Part shown: positions 26,098 through 33,530 of the stretch, one piece after another
How the letters are laid out: every line of letters begins with the position of its first letter
How positions within the stretch are numbered: the stretch's first letter is position 1
Assembly: GCF_024746795.1 (NCBI RefSeq)
Contig: NZ_CP080524.1
Coordinates: 620,001-684,000 of the forward strand
DNA from: Mesorhizobium sp. AR10
GTDB lineage: Bacteria > Pseudomonadota > Alphaproteobacteria > Rhizobiales > Rhizobiaceae
DNA: 64,000 bases
Direction: 5' to 3'
The notes under the pieces: model-generated
What the model saw: the letters and a program-made list of their open reading frames with translations, nothing else
What the model was told of the DNA's origin: nothing
Databases searched by the model: none
Program-made: the position numbers and the translations under genes

Positions 26098-27315
26098 TTA
26101 TTTTCCCGCGCCTTCGAACCAGGCCACCAGCAGTGCCCGCTCCTTGTCGGTAATCTGGGTGACGTTGGCGGGCGGCATGGCATGGCTGCGGCCGGCCTGC
26201 AGATAGATCTCGCGGGCGTGCTCGGCGATGCCGGCATCGGTGTCCAGTATCACGCCCTTCGGCGCATGGTAGATGCCTTCATAGACCGGCTCCGCCGTAT
26301 GGCACATCGAGCAACGGCCTAGCACCGTGTCGCGCACGGCCGGGAAATGCGCCGAGGCAACATAGATCTCGGCAGCGGCGGAAGCCTTGGGCTCGCCGGT
26401 TAGAACCTTCGGCACCGTCGACAGCCAGATGATGACGACGAACAGGATGGTTGCGGCCAGCCAGGTCCAGGTCGGGTTGCCCTTGCGCGCGTGCACACTG
26501 TTGAAATAGTGCCGGATCAGCACACCGATGATGAACACCAGCGAGGCGATCACCCAGTTGAACTGCGTGCCGAACGCCAGCGGATAGTGGTTCGACAGCA
26601 TCAGGAACAGGACCGGCAACGTCAGGTAATTGTTGTGCAGCGAGCGCTGCTTGGCGATCTTGCCGTATTTCGGATCGGGTTTGCGTCCCGCGACAAGGTC
26701 GGCGACGACGATCTTCTGGTTGGGAATGATGACCATGAAGACGTTGGCCGACATGATCGTCGCGGTGATGGCGCCAAGATGCAGGAAGGCGGCGCGTCCC
26801 GTGAACAGATGGGTGAGCCCCCAGGCGATGAACACCAGCACGCCATAGAGCACCAGCATCAAGCCGGTGTCGCTCTTGCCCAGCGGCGACCGGCACAGGA
26901 GATCGTAGACCACCCAGCCGACGCCGATGGTCGCCAGCGACAGGCAGATGCCAACCGGCACCGACATGGCAAGCACATTCGGGTCGATCAGGAACAGGTC
27001 GGCGCCGGCATAGTAGACGACGCACAGCATGGCGAAGCCCGACAGCCAGGTGGCGTAGGATTCCCATTTGAACCAGGTCAGATGCTCGGGCATTTCGGCC
27101 GGCGCCACCAGATATTTCTGGATGTGGTAGAAGCCGCCGCCATGGACCTGCCATTCTTCGCCGAAGGCGCCGACCGGCATGCCCGGACGCTGGCGCAGGC
27201 CAAGGTCGAGCGCGACGAAATAGAAGGAGGAGCCGATCCAGGCGATGCCGGTGACGACATGCAGCCAGCGCACGGCGAAACTCAGCCAGTCCCAGAAAAT
27301 TGCGAAATCCATCAT
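26098..27315 (-). CDS. puuD: Membrane urate hydroxylase with C-terminal cytochrome c domain
   Basis: A 405-residue protein with about eight membrane helices (DUF989) and a C-terminal cytochrome c domain bearing a CSMCH heme site and an axial Met (SHAMPPANV). This is the PuuD-type enzyme that oxidises urate to 5-hydroxyisourate and passes electrons to the respiratory chain instead of making hydrogen peroxide like soluble uricase. First gene of the minus-strand operon; divergent from the LysR regulator. Two adjacent ATGs (27315, 27312) are possible. Confidence 0.93.
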   Translation of the reverse strand: MMDFAIFWDWLSFAVRWLHVVTGIAWIGSSFYFVALDLGLRQRPGMPVGAFGEEWQVHGGGFYHIQKYLVAPAEMPEHLTWFKWESYATWLSGFAMLCVVYYAGADLFLIDPNVLAMSVPVGICLSLATIGVGWVVYDLLCRSPLGKSDTGLMLVLYGVLVFIAWGLTHLFTGRAAFLHLGAITATIMSANVFMVIIPNQKIVVADLVAGRKPDPKYGKIAKQRSLHNNYLTLPVLFLMLSNHYPLAFGTQFNWVIASLVFIIGVLIRHYFNSVHARKGNPTWTWLAATILFVVIIWLSTVPKVLTGEPKASAAAEIYVASAHFPAVRDTVLGRCSMCHTAEPVYEGIYHAPKGVILDTDAGIAEHAREIYLQAGRSHAMPPANVTQITDKERALLVAWFEGAGK

Positions 27316-27386
27316 TGACGTCGTCCCTGCCGATTGGGCGACTTTACGGGCTGGAGCGCAAACGGAAAGGGGCGAGGTGCACGATG

Positions 27387-27407
27387 ACTTTCAAAAAAAA
27401 ATGGAAA
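27387..27407. promoter_or_regulatory. Candidate LysR-type operator between puuD and lysR genes
   Basis: TTTC (27389-27392), 11 bases, GAAA (27404-27407) form an inverted repeat with LysR-type T-N11-A geometry in the divergent promoter region. The 11-mer ACTTTCAAAAA (27387-27397) recurs at 38067-38077 in the xdh/puuE divergent region, suggesting common control. Confidence 0.45.
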
Positions 27408-27453
27408 ATACTAGGCTCACTTAGCGCAGCCGCATGAGAGCCACGAAATCCGC

Positions 27454-28374
27454 ATGGCCTATCTCGACAACATCGCTGTTTTCGTCCGCGTCGTCGAACT
27501 CGGCAACCTGTCGGCGGCGGGCCGCGATATGCGCATTTCGCCGGCGGTTGCCTCCAACCGTATCAAGGAACTCGAAAAACACCTTGGCGTGCGGCTGTTC
27601 AACCGCACGACGCGGCAGTTGATGCCGACCGAGCACGGCACGGTGTTTTATTCCGGCGCCAAGCAGGTGCTGGAAGCGATCACCGAAGCGGAAGCCGCGG
27701 TCTCGGCACTTTCCGGCCAGCCGCGCGGCACGATCAAGGTGACGGCGCCGCTTGGCCTTGGACGGCGGCTGGTGGCGTCGGGTATTCCCGACTTCCACGA
27801 CAAATACCCCGATATCGAGGTGCGGCTGAGGCTTTCCGACCACAATGTCGACATCATGAAGGAAGGCATCGATGTTGCCTTCCGGCTCGGCATCATCGAG
27901 GATTCCAGCCTGCGCATGCGCGGCATCATGGATTGCGAGCGGGTGCTGGTGGCGGCGCCGAAATATCTGGAGGCGCGTGGCGAGCCGACCGAGCCTCACG
28001 AACTGATCGGCAAGAAGCACGACTGCCTGATGCTGCGCTATTCCGGCGCGCGCGAATATGTGTGGACGCTGCAGATGCCGGGCGGTCCGCAGAAATTCGA
28101 GGTGCACGGGCCCTACGACACAGATGATGGCGATGTGCTGACCGGCTGGGCGCTATCTGGCCGCGGCATCATCAACAAGCCGCGCTTCGAGGTCGAGCCG
28201 TTCATCCGCGACCGGCGGCTGAAGGTGATCCTCGCCGACACGCCGCCGACGCCGGTGCAGTTCGCCGCCGTCTATCCGCACAAGAAGCTGCAGGACCCGA
28301 AGGTGCGGCTGCTGCTCGACTTCATGGCCGAGCGCTGCCAGCGGCTGATCAAGGATCTGCTGGCCGGCAAATGA
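27454..28374 (+). CDS. LysR-family transcriptional regulator, probable purine catabolism regulator
   Basis: A 306-residue LysR-type regulator: winged helix-turn-helix at residues 1-60 (GNLSAAGRDMRISPAVASNRIKELEKHLGVRLFNRTTR) and a substrate-binding domain from ~90. It is divergent from puuD-guaD, the usual arrangement for a LysR activator and its target, so it likely regulates urate/guanine breakdown. The inducer, perhaps urate or xanthine, is inferred. A short upstream out-of-frame ATG at 27434 is not used. Confidence 0.88.
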   Translation: MAYLDNIAVFVRVVELGNLSAAGRDMRISPAVASNRIKELEKHLGVRLFNRTTRQLMPTEHGTVFYSGAKQVLEAITEAEAAVSALSGQPRGTIKVTAPLGLGRRLVASGIPDFHDKYPDIEVRLRLSDHNVDIMKEGIDVAFRLGIIEDSSLRMRGIMDCERVLVAAPKYLEARGEPTEPHELIGKKHDCLMLRYSGAREYVWTLQMPGGPQKFEVHGPYDTDDGDVLTGWALSGRGIINKPRFEVEPFIRDRRLKVILADTPPTPVQFAAVYPHKKLQDPKVRLLLDFMAERCQRLIKDLLAGK

Positions 28375-28457
28375 TAGCCTGCTGGCACCACGCGCCGGGT
28401 TGCTTTCCGCAAAAGCGGACATAGTTTGGCTGGAAATTCTTTCAGCAGAGAAGATTA

Positions 28458-29474
28458 ATGGGCAACGGCGCTACAATGCATCTCGCCGTTTCATTGCTCC
28501 CGGGAAATGCTGCTTCCGACGGGATGCCAGCCGCCGGTGCGGACTTCAGCCTTCTGGCCCGGTTCGTGCAAAAGGCCGAAGCGGCCGGGCTGGACATGGT
28601 GGTACTTGCCGATTCCGCGCCGGCTTCCGCCAGCGACACATCGAACCGGCAAGTGCCGTTCGAAGCGACGACCTTGCTGGCGGCGCTGGCGACGGTGACG
28701 AGCAGCATCGGCCTCGTCGCCGCTGCGTCGACGGTCGCCCACCAGCCCTACAATCTGGCGCGCCGTTTCGCCTCGCTCGACGTCATCAGCCATGGCCGCG
28801 CCGGCTGGAACGCGATCCTGTCTGCCGCTCCGCGCGAGGCGGCCAATTTCAGCCGGCCGGACGGGTTTTCCGGCGACGAGTTTCGCCGCCGCACGGAGGA
28901 ATATGTCGGCATCGTTAGGGGCTTGTGGAACGGGTGGGATGCGGACGCACTGTTGTTCGACAAAAGCGGCGGTCGCTTCCACGACCCCGAAAAGATGCAT
29001 CTGCTCGACCACAAGGGCGAGTTCTTTTCCGTGCGCGGACCGCTGAACGTGGCGCGGTCGCCGCAGGATACGCCGGTGCTCGTCATGTCCGGCCTATCGG
29101 GGTCCGACATGGATATTGCCGCTCGCAGCGCCGATGTCATCCTGCTGGACGAGCAATCGGCCGAACGCGCCAAGGTGTTTTATGACGATCTGAAGCGCCG
29201 GGCGCTGGCGTTGGGTCGTGATGCGGTGAAGGTGCTGATGACCATAGCGCCGGTCATCGACAGCACCGACGCATTTGCGGACAGGCTCGAAGAGTGCTTT
29301 CGCTCAGAAGCTTGCGACGGTTTCAACATGCTGATGCCGCCCCATGTGTCGGCGCTCGACGATTTCGCCGACCGCGTACTGCCGGAGCTTCGTCGTCGCG
29401 GCCTGCTTCGGCTGGACTATCGAGGCACGACGCTGCGCTCGCGTCTCGGGCTTGCAGGGGGAGGCGAACCATGA
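28458..29474 (+). CDS. LLM-class flavin-dependent oxidoreductase
   Basis: A 338-residue luciferase-like TIM-barrel protein of the NtaA/SnaA/DszA group but shorter than usual (about 440), lacking some C-terminal inserts. Family stretches: FEATTLLAALATVTSSIGL, YNLARRFASLDVISHGRAGWN. It should use reduced flavin supplied by a separate reductase. The next gene overlaps it (ATGA) and is a full-length paralogue, so they may form a heteromer or act in sequence. Substrate unknown. Confidence 0.83.
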   Translation: MGNGATMHLAVSLLPGNAASDGMPAAGADFSLLARFVQKAEAAGLDMVVLADSAPASASDTSNRQVPFEATTLLAALATVTSSIGLVAAASTVAHQPYNLARRFASLDVISHGRAGWNAILSAAPREAANFSRPDGFSGDEFRRRTEEYVGIVRGLWNGWDADALLFDKSGGRFHDPEKMHLLDHKGEFFSVRGPLNVARSPQDTPVLVMSGLSGSDMDIAARSADVILLDEQSAERAKVFYDDLKRRALALGRDAVKVLMTIAPVIDSTDAFADRLEECFRSEACDGFNMLMPPHVSALDDFADRVLPELRRRGLLRLDYRGTTLRSRLGLAGGGEP

Positions 29475-30736
29475 CCGCCGGTCGACGTCAGATGAAGCTT
29501 GGCGCCTTCCTGTGGGCGACAGGCCACCACATTGCCGCCTGGCGCCACCCACAAGCGCATGTGACGGCGGGCATCGACATCGACCACTACATCCAATTGG
29601 CGCGGACGGCGGAGGCGGCAAAATTCGACATGGTCTTCTGCGAGGACGCCGCCGGCTTGCGCGAGGCCAATGTCGGCATCGCCAGTCAGACCTCGCGTTC
29701 GATCGGCTTCGAGCCGATCAGCCTGCTTTCGGCGCTTGCGGTCCAGACCAGCCGCATCGGCCTCGTCTCCACGGCGTCGACAAGCTACAACGAGCCCTAC
29801 GGGCTGGCGCGGACCTTCCTGTCGCTCGACCAGCTGAGCGGCGGCCGCGCCGGCTGGAACCTGGTCACCTCGGGCAGTCCCATCGAGGCCGCCAATTTCG
29901 GCTCGACCGGCCTGCGTCCACACGCAGACCGCTACGAGCGTGCGCGTGAGTTCGCCGAGGTGGTCACCGGACTTTGGCATGGCAAGCTCGACGGCGGCCA
30001 CGACGGCCAGAGTTTCTCGGTGCGCGACCCGCTCGACCTGCCGCGTTCGCCGCAGGGCGCGCCGGTGATGGTTCAGGCCGGCGCCTCGGATGTCGGCCGC
30101 GACCTTGCCGCCCGCACCGCCGACGTGGTGTTCACCGCGGCGCAGACATTCGAGGAAGCAAAGGCCTTCTACGACGATCTCAAGGGGCGCCTGGCGGCCT
30201 ATGGGCGAGAGCCGAACGACATCAAGATCATGCCGGGCGTGGCGCCCGTGGTGGCCGCAACGGAATCGGAAGCCCGTGAGAAGCATGAGGAATTGCAGGA
30301 GCTGATCCCCGACGATGTCGGCGTCGCGCTGCTGTCCAGCTATCTGAGCATCTCCGATCTGTGGCGCTATCCCATCGACGGGCCATTACCGGAGCTGCCG
30401 CCCAGCGAAGGGATGAAGAGCCGGCAGGCGCTGGTCGTCGAGCAGTCGCGCCGCGACAAGCTCTCCATCCGCCAGCTTGCGCGCCATTTCGCCGGCGCGC
30501 GCGGCCACTGGCGCATCGTCGGAACGCCAGCCCAGATCGCCGACGAATTGCAGGCGCGGTTCGAAGGGGGTGCTGCAGACGGTTTCAATGTCATGCCGTC
30601 ATATTTTCCCGGCGAACTCGATGCCTTTGCCACGCTCGTCGTGCCGGAACTGCAGCGGCGCGGCCTTTTCCGCAAGGACTATGAAGGCCACACGCTGTGC
30701 GACCACCTGGGCTTGAAACGGCCGTTGTCGGCCTGA
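29471..30736 (+). CDS. LLM-class flavin-dependent monooxygenase (NtaA/SnaA/DszA type)
   Basis: A 421-residue FMNH2-dependent monooxygenase with the family core GFEPISLLSALAVQTSRIGL, LARTFLSLDQLSGGRAGWNLVTS and HYIQLARTAEAAKFDMVF. Relatives oxidise nitrilotriacetate, sulfones or pyrimidine rings. The start ATG at 29471 overlaps the preceding stop. Position inside a purine region raises a nitrogen-heterocycle role, but no direct evidence supports it. Confidence 0.87.
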   Translation: MTAGRRQMKLGAFLWATGHHIAAWRHPQAHVTAGIDIDHYIQLARTAEAAKFDMVFCEDAAGLREANVGIASQTSRSIGFEPISLLSALAVQTSRIGLVSTASTSYNEPYGLARTFLSLDQLSGGRAGWNLVTSGSPIEAANFGSTGLRPHADRYERAREFAEVVTGLWHGKLDGGHDGQSFSVRDPLDLPRSPQGAPVMVQAGASDVGRDLAARTADVVFTAAQTFEEAKAFYDDLKGRLAAYGREPNDIKIMPGVAPVVAATESEAREKHEELQELIPDDVGVALLSSYLSISDLWRYPIDGPLPELPPSEGMKSRQALVVEQSRRDKLSIRQLARHFAGARGHWRIVGTPAQIADELQARFEGGAADGFNVMPSYFPGELDAFATLVVPELQRRGLFRKDYEGHTLCDHLGLKRPLSA

Positions 30737-30752
30737 GCCGTGCGGCTGCGCT

Positions 30753-31589
30753 TCAGCCGGCGTCCATCATCCGGGCGGTTCCGGAAACCCTGATCGAGCT
30801 GCCAGGTGCGGGCGGAATGTCGGCATGCAGGCGCGAACGCATGCCCATATCCTCGCCTTGTACGATATCGATGGCGCCGCCATGCGGCCAGCCAAGGTCG
30901 CGCAGATAGCCGGCAAATGCCGCCGTCGAGGCCCCGGTCGCCGGATCCTCATAGACGCCGCCGGAGGCAAACGGATTGCGGGTGTGGAAAAGGCGCGGCG
31001 TTTCGGCGTAGGCGAGCAGGATGGTGACCAGCCCTTCGCGCCGCATCAAGGCCTGACCGGCTTTCAGCTCATAGGCCATGGCGGCGAGCGCTTTTCGCGA
31101 ATTCAGCGCCAGAACAAAATGATCCGCGCCACCATGGATCAGCGCCGGCGGAATCGCCGGATCGAGATCGCCGGAGGCATAGCCGAAAAGCGCCAGCGCC
31201 TCGTCGATCAGTGCTGCCGAGGCTGGTTTGCTACGCGTCGGCGGCGACTGCAGCGCGGCGGTAATGTTGGGGCCATCGCGAAAACCTTCGACGGTGATGC
31301 CGGCCTGGTTGAGGCTCAACTTGAAGGTCCCGTCGCCAAACTGCCGGACCAGCGCCGCACCAAGGGCGATCGTGGCATGTCCGCAGAAGGGAACTTCCGA
31401 CTCCGGCGAAAAGTAGCGGACGCGCCAGCCGTCACCCTCGCGCGCGGCAAAGGCGGTTTCAGAAAATCCAACCTCTGCCGCAACGCCCTGCATGTCCGCC
31501 GCATCGGAAAGGATATCCCCTATCACCACCCCGGCAGGATTGCCGCCGGTGTCGCCATCCGAAAAAGCCGCGATTCTCAATACGTCCAT
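30753..31589 (-). CDS. PhzF-family isomerase/epimerase-like protein
   Basis: A 278-residue PhzF protein: two related halves, with FSDGDTGGNPAGVV at the start, VGFSETAF, FCGHATIALG and the C-terminal EDPATGAS. Conserved Glu in SETAF is the PhzF catalytic acid/base. PhzF enzymes isomerise small metabolites; this one's substrate is unknown. The ATG at 31589 is chosen because GAGGTCAG precedes it. Convergent with the LLM pair. Confidence 0.88.
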   Translation of the reverse strand: MDVLRIAAFSDGDTGGNPAGVVIGDILSDAADMQGVAAEVGFSETAFAAREGDGWRVRYFSPESEVPFCGHATIALGAALVRQFGDGTFKLSLNQAGITVEGFRDGPNITAALQSPPTRSKPASAALIDEALALFGYASGDLDPAIPPALIHGGADHFVLALNSRKALAAMAYELKAGQALMRREGLVTILLAYAETPRLFHTRNPFASGGVYEDPATGASTAAFAGYLRDLGWPHGGAIDIVQGEDMGMRSRLHADIPPAPGSSIRVSGTARMMDAG

Positions 31590-31741
31590 CTGACCTCGCC
31601 TCGTGCTGAATGGCGCGCAGGAAACACTGTCCTTGGCCAATTGAGAACCGAGGAAAGCGAGGAGCAGCTGTGACTTTTGCTCACAGCCCGCAAATCGCGC
31701 TGCGGTTCAGAACCCGCAAGCTAATTTGACGGACTTTGATC

Positions 31742-31766
31742 GGAACGAAAGTCACGTGTTGCCGTT
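31742..31766 (+). promoter_or_regulatory. EcfG-type general stress promoter for dps
   Basis: GGAAC (31742-31746), a 16-bp spacer and CGTT (31763-31766) match the consensus of EcfG/RpoE2-type sigma factors of alphaproteobacteria. It lies about 100 bp upstream of the dps start, in the correct orientation. Confidence 0.7.
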
Positions 31767-31868
31767 TTGAGCCTTGTATCGGCCGTGCGCGGGCGAGGGG
31801 GTCGCGGCCGTTATTGGAGATCGCCCCCCCATATCCACCCCTCTCCCCAACCGCCACAGGAGCCAATC

Positions 31869-32357
31869 ATGGACGCCATCGTCACCAAGAACGATCTGAA
31901 ATCCAACGCCAAGAAGGAGTCGATCGATCTCTTGAACGCCCGCCTTGCAGATGCCATCGATCTGGCGCTGATCACCAAGCAGGCGCATTGGAACGTCAAG
32001 GGGCCGCAGTTCATCGCCATCCACGAGATGCTGGACACGTTCCGCAAGGAGATCGACGGCCATGTCGACATCATTGCCGAGCGCGCCGCGCAGCTCGGCG
32101 GCACCGCGCATGGCACATCGCAGGAGGTGGCGAAGGCGACCAAGCTGAAGCCTTATCCGACCGACATCCACAAGACCAAGGATCATCTGGCGGCGCTGAT
32201 CGACCGCTACGCGGCAGCAGCCAAATTGACGCGCGCGGCGATCGACGAGGCCGCGGACGCCGGCGATGCCGACACCGCCGACATCTTCACCGCCTATTCG
32301 CGCTCACTCGACAAATTGCTGTGGTTCCTGGAAGCGCACACGCAGGAGAAGGAATAG
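31869..32357 (+). CDS. dps: DNA protection during starvation protein (Dps ferritin)
   Basis: A 162-residue Dps. The ferroxidase residues lie in KQAHWNVKG and FIAIHEMLDTFRKEIDGHVDIIAERA. Dodecameric Dps oxidises and stores iron with peroxide and shields DNA under stress. The ATG at 31869 is chosen because AGGAG precedes it at good spacing. An EcfG-type promoter upstream indicates general stress control rather than linkage to the purine genes. Confidence 0.93.
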   Translation: MDAIVTKNDLKSNAKKESIDLLNARLADAIDLALITKQAHWNVKGPQFIAIHEMLDTFRKEIDGHVDIIAERAAQLGGTAHGTSQEVAKATKLKPYPTDIHKTKDHLAALIDRYAAAAKLTRAAIDEAADAGDADTADIFTAYSRSLDKLLWFLEAHTQEKE

Positions 32358-32365
32358 ACGTAGCG

Positions 32366-33466
32366 TTAGCCAGCCATCGCCTTGCGATCGGCTTCACCCG
32401 GAACTGTCGAAGTTGAACGGGCGACGATCGCTGTCATGATCTCCGCGGCCGCAAGCGCCGCGATGACTTGCGGTCGCTTGTCCTTGACCGCATCGCTGCC
32501 GATCGGCGAGACGAGGCGGGCAAAGTCCGCCTCGCTTCCATCGGCCGATTTCAGGAACCAGTTTCTGAACGTTGCCTTCTTGGTCTTCGAGCCGATCATG
32601 CCGACATAGGCGCTGTCGTCGCGTTTCAGCGCCTCCGAGACGATCAGGAAATCCAGCGCATGGTCGTGGGTGAGGATGGCGAAGGCTGTTCCTGCCGGGG
32701 CCTTGCGCACCATTGCTTCGGGCATCGGTGTCAGACTGGTTTCGACGGTTTCCGGCATGCCTTCCAGCGCCTCGGCCCGCGTCTCGATGACGACGACATG
32801 CACAGGCAGCAAGGCCACTGCCGAGGCCAGCGCCTGGCCGACATGGCCGCCGCCGAAGATATAGACATGCGGCAGGTGTGCTTCCTCGGCTTCCGCGGCG
32901 GCGATCAGTTCTTGCGCCAGCGCCGCATCGACCAGCCGGATCAGCACCTCGACCCTGCCGCCGCAGCACTGGCCGATTTCCGGCCCGAGCGGAACGTCGA
33001 GCGTGGCGCACACTTCGTCGACCCCGATGCGGGTATCCCTCCCCCTTGAGGGGAAGGTGGCGGCGAAGCCGCCGGATGGGGTCGTTGCGGCAGTGCTCGA
33101 CGTTGTCTTAAGTCGCGCGCTGCCTGTGCCGACCCCCTCTGGCCGCTTCGCGGCCTGCCCTTCGCTATGGCTCCGGGCGCTCGTCGCTGAAAAAACCAAA
33201 TCGTTGGCTTTTTCTCGGCCTTCGGCCGATCGCTCCTCTTCCCCCTCAAGGGGGGAGAAGAGCATCTGCCGGGCCTTGTCGATCGCCATATATTCGAGTT
33301 GGCCGCCGCCGATCGTGCCCGATATCGCTGCGGCCGAGACGAGCATGAAGGCGCCCTTCTCGCGCGGCGTCGAGCCTTTTGTCCCCGCCACCTCGACCAA
33401 AGCGATGCGGCCTTGGCCAGCAAGGAAGTCTTTCAGGCTTTGCACTTTCGAGGTCATCATTCGCAT
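32366..33466 (-). CDS. xdhC: Xanthine dehydrogenase accessory protein XdhC with in-frame palindromic element insertion
   Basis: A 366-residue XdhC. It binds molybdenum cofactor and promotes its sulfuration and insertion into xanthine dehydrogenase. N-terminal GSTPREKGAFMLV and GGGQLEY, then GPEIGQCCGGRVE, and a C-terminal Rossmann domain (YIFGGGHVGQALA). Between ARQML (residue 69) and DVPLGPEIG (from 157), about 75 residues (70-144) are low-complexity sequence encoded by a structured repeat (33036-33261). Typical XdhC is some 75 residues shorter. The frame stays open, so a functional but enlarged protein is plausible. Confidence 0.9.
   Translation of the reverse strand: MRMMTSKVQSLKDFLAGQGRIALVEVAGTKGSTPREKGAFMLVSAAAISGTIGGGQLEYMAIDKARQMLFSPLEGEEERSAEGREKANDLVFSATSARSHSEGQAAKRPEGVGTGSARLKTTSSTAATTPSGGFAATFPSRGRDTRIGVDEVCATLDVPLGPEIGQCCGGRVEVLIRLVDAALAQELIAAAEAEEAHLPHVYIFGGGHVGQALASAVALLPVHVVVIETRAEALEGMPETVETSLTPMPEAMVRKAPAGTAFAILTHDHALDFLIVSEALKRDDSAYVGMIGSKTKKATFRNWFLKSADGSEADFARLVSPIGSDAVKDKRPQVIAALAAAEIMTAIVARSTSTVPGEADRKAMAG
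33036..33261. repeat. Structured palindromic element inserted in xdhC
   Basis: A ~225 bp element bounded by short palindromes (CCCCCTTGAGGGG near 33040 and CCCCCTCAAGGGGGG near 33241). Inside are hairpins GGCCGC-TTC-GCGGCC (33141-33155), an 11-position stem around loop ATCG (33189-33214, one mismatch) and TCGGCC-TTC-GGCCGA (33215-33229). The stretch GCTATGGCTCCGGGCG and the two last hairpins are shared with the copy at 49743-49846. Its length is a multiple of three to within boundary error, which keeps xdhC open. Confidence 0.8.
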
Positions 33467-33530
33467 TCCCGTGCGGGAAACATAGAGTTTTTCGGCCTGA
33501 ATTGCACGCCTTGCCGACCCCGGGTCGGAC

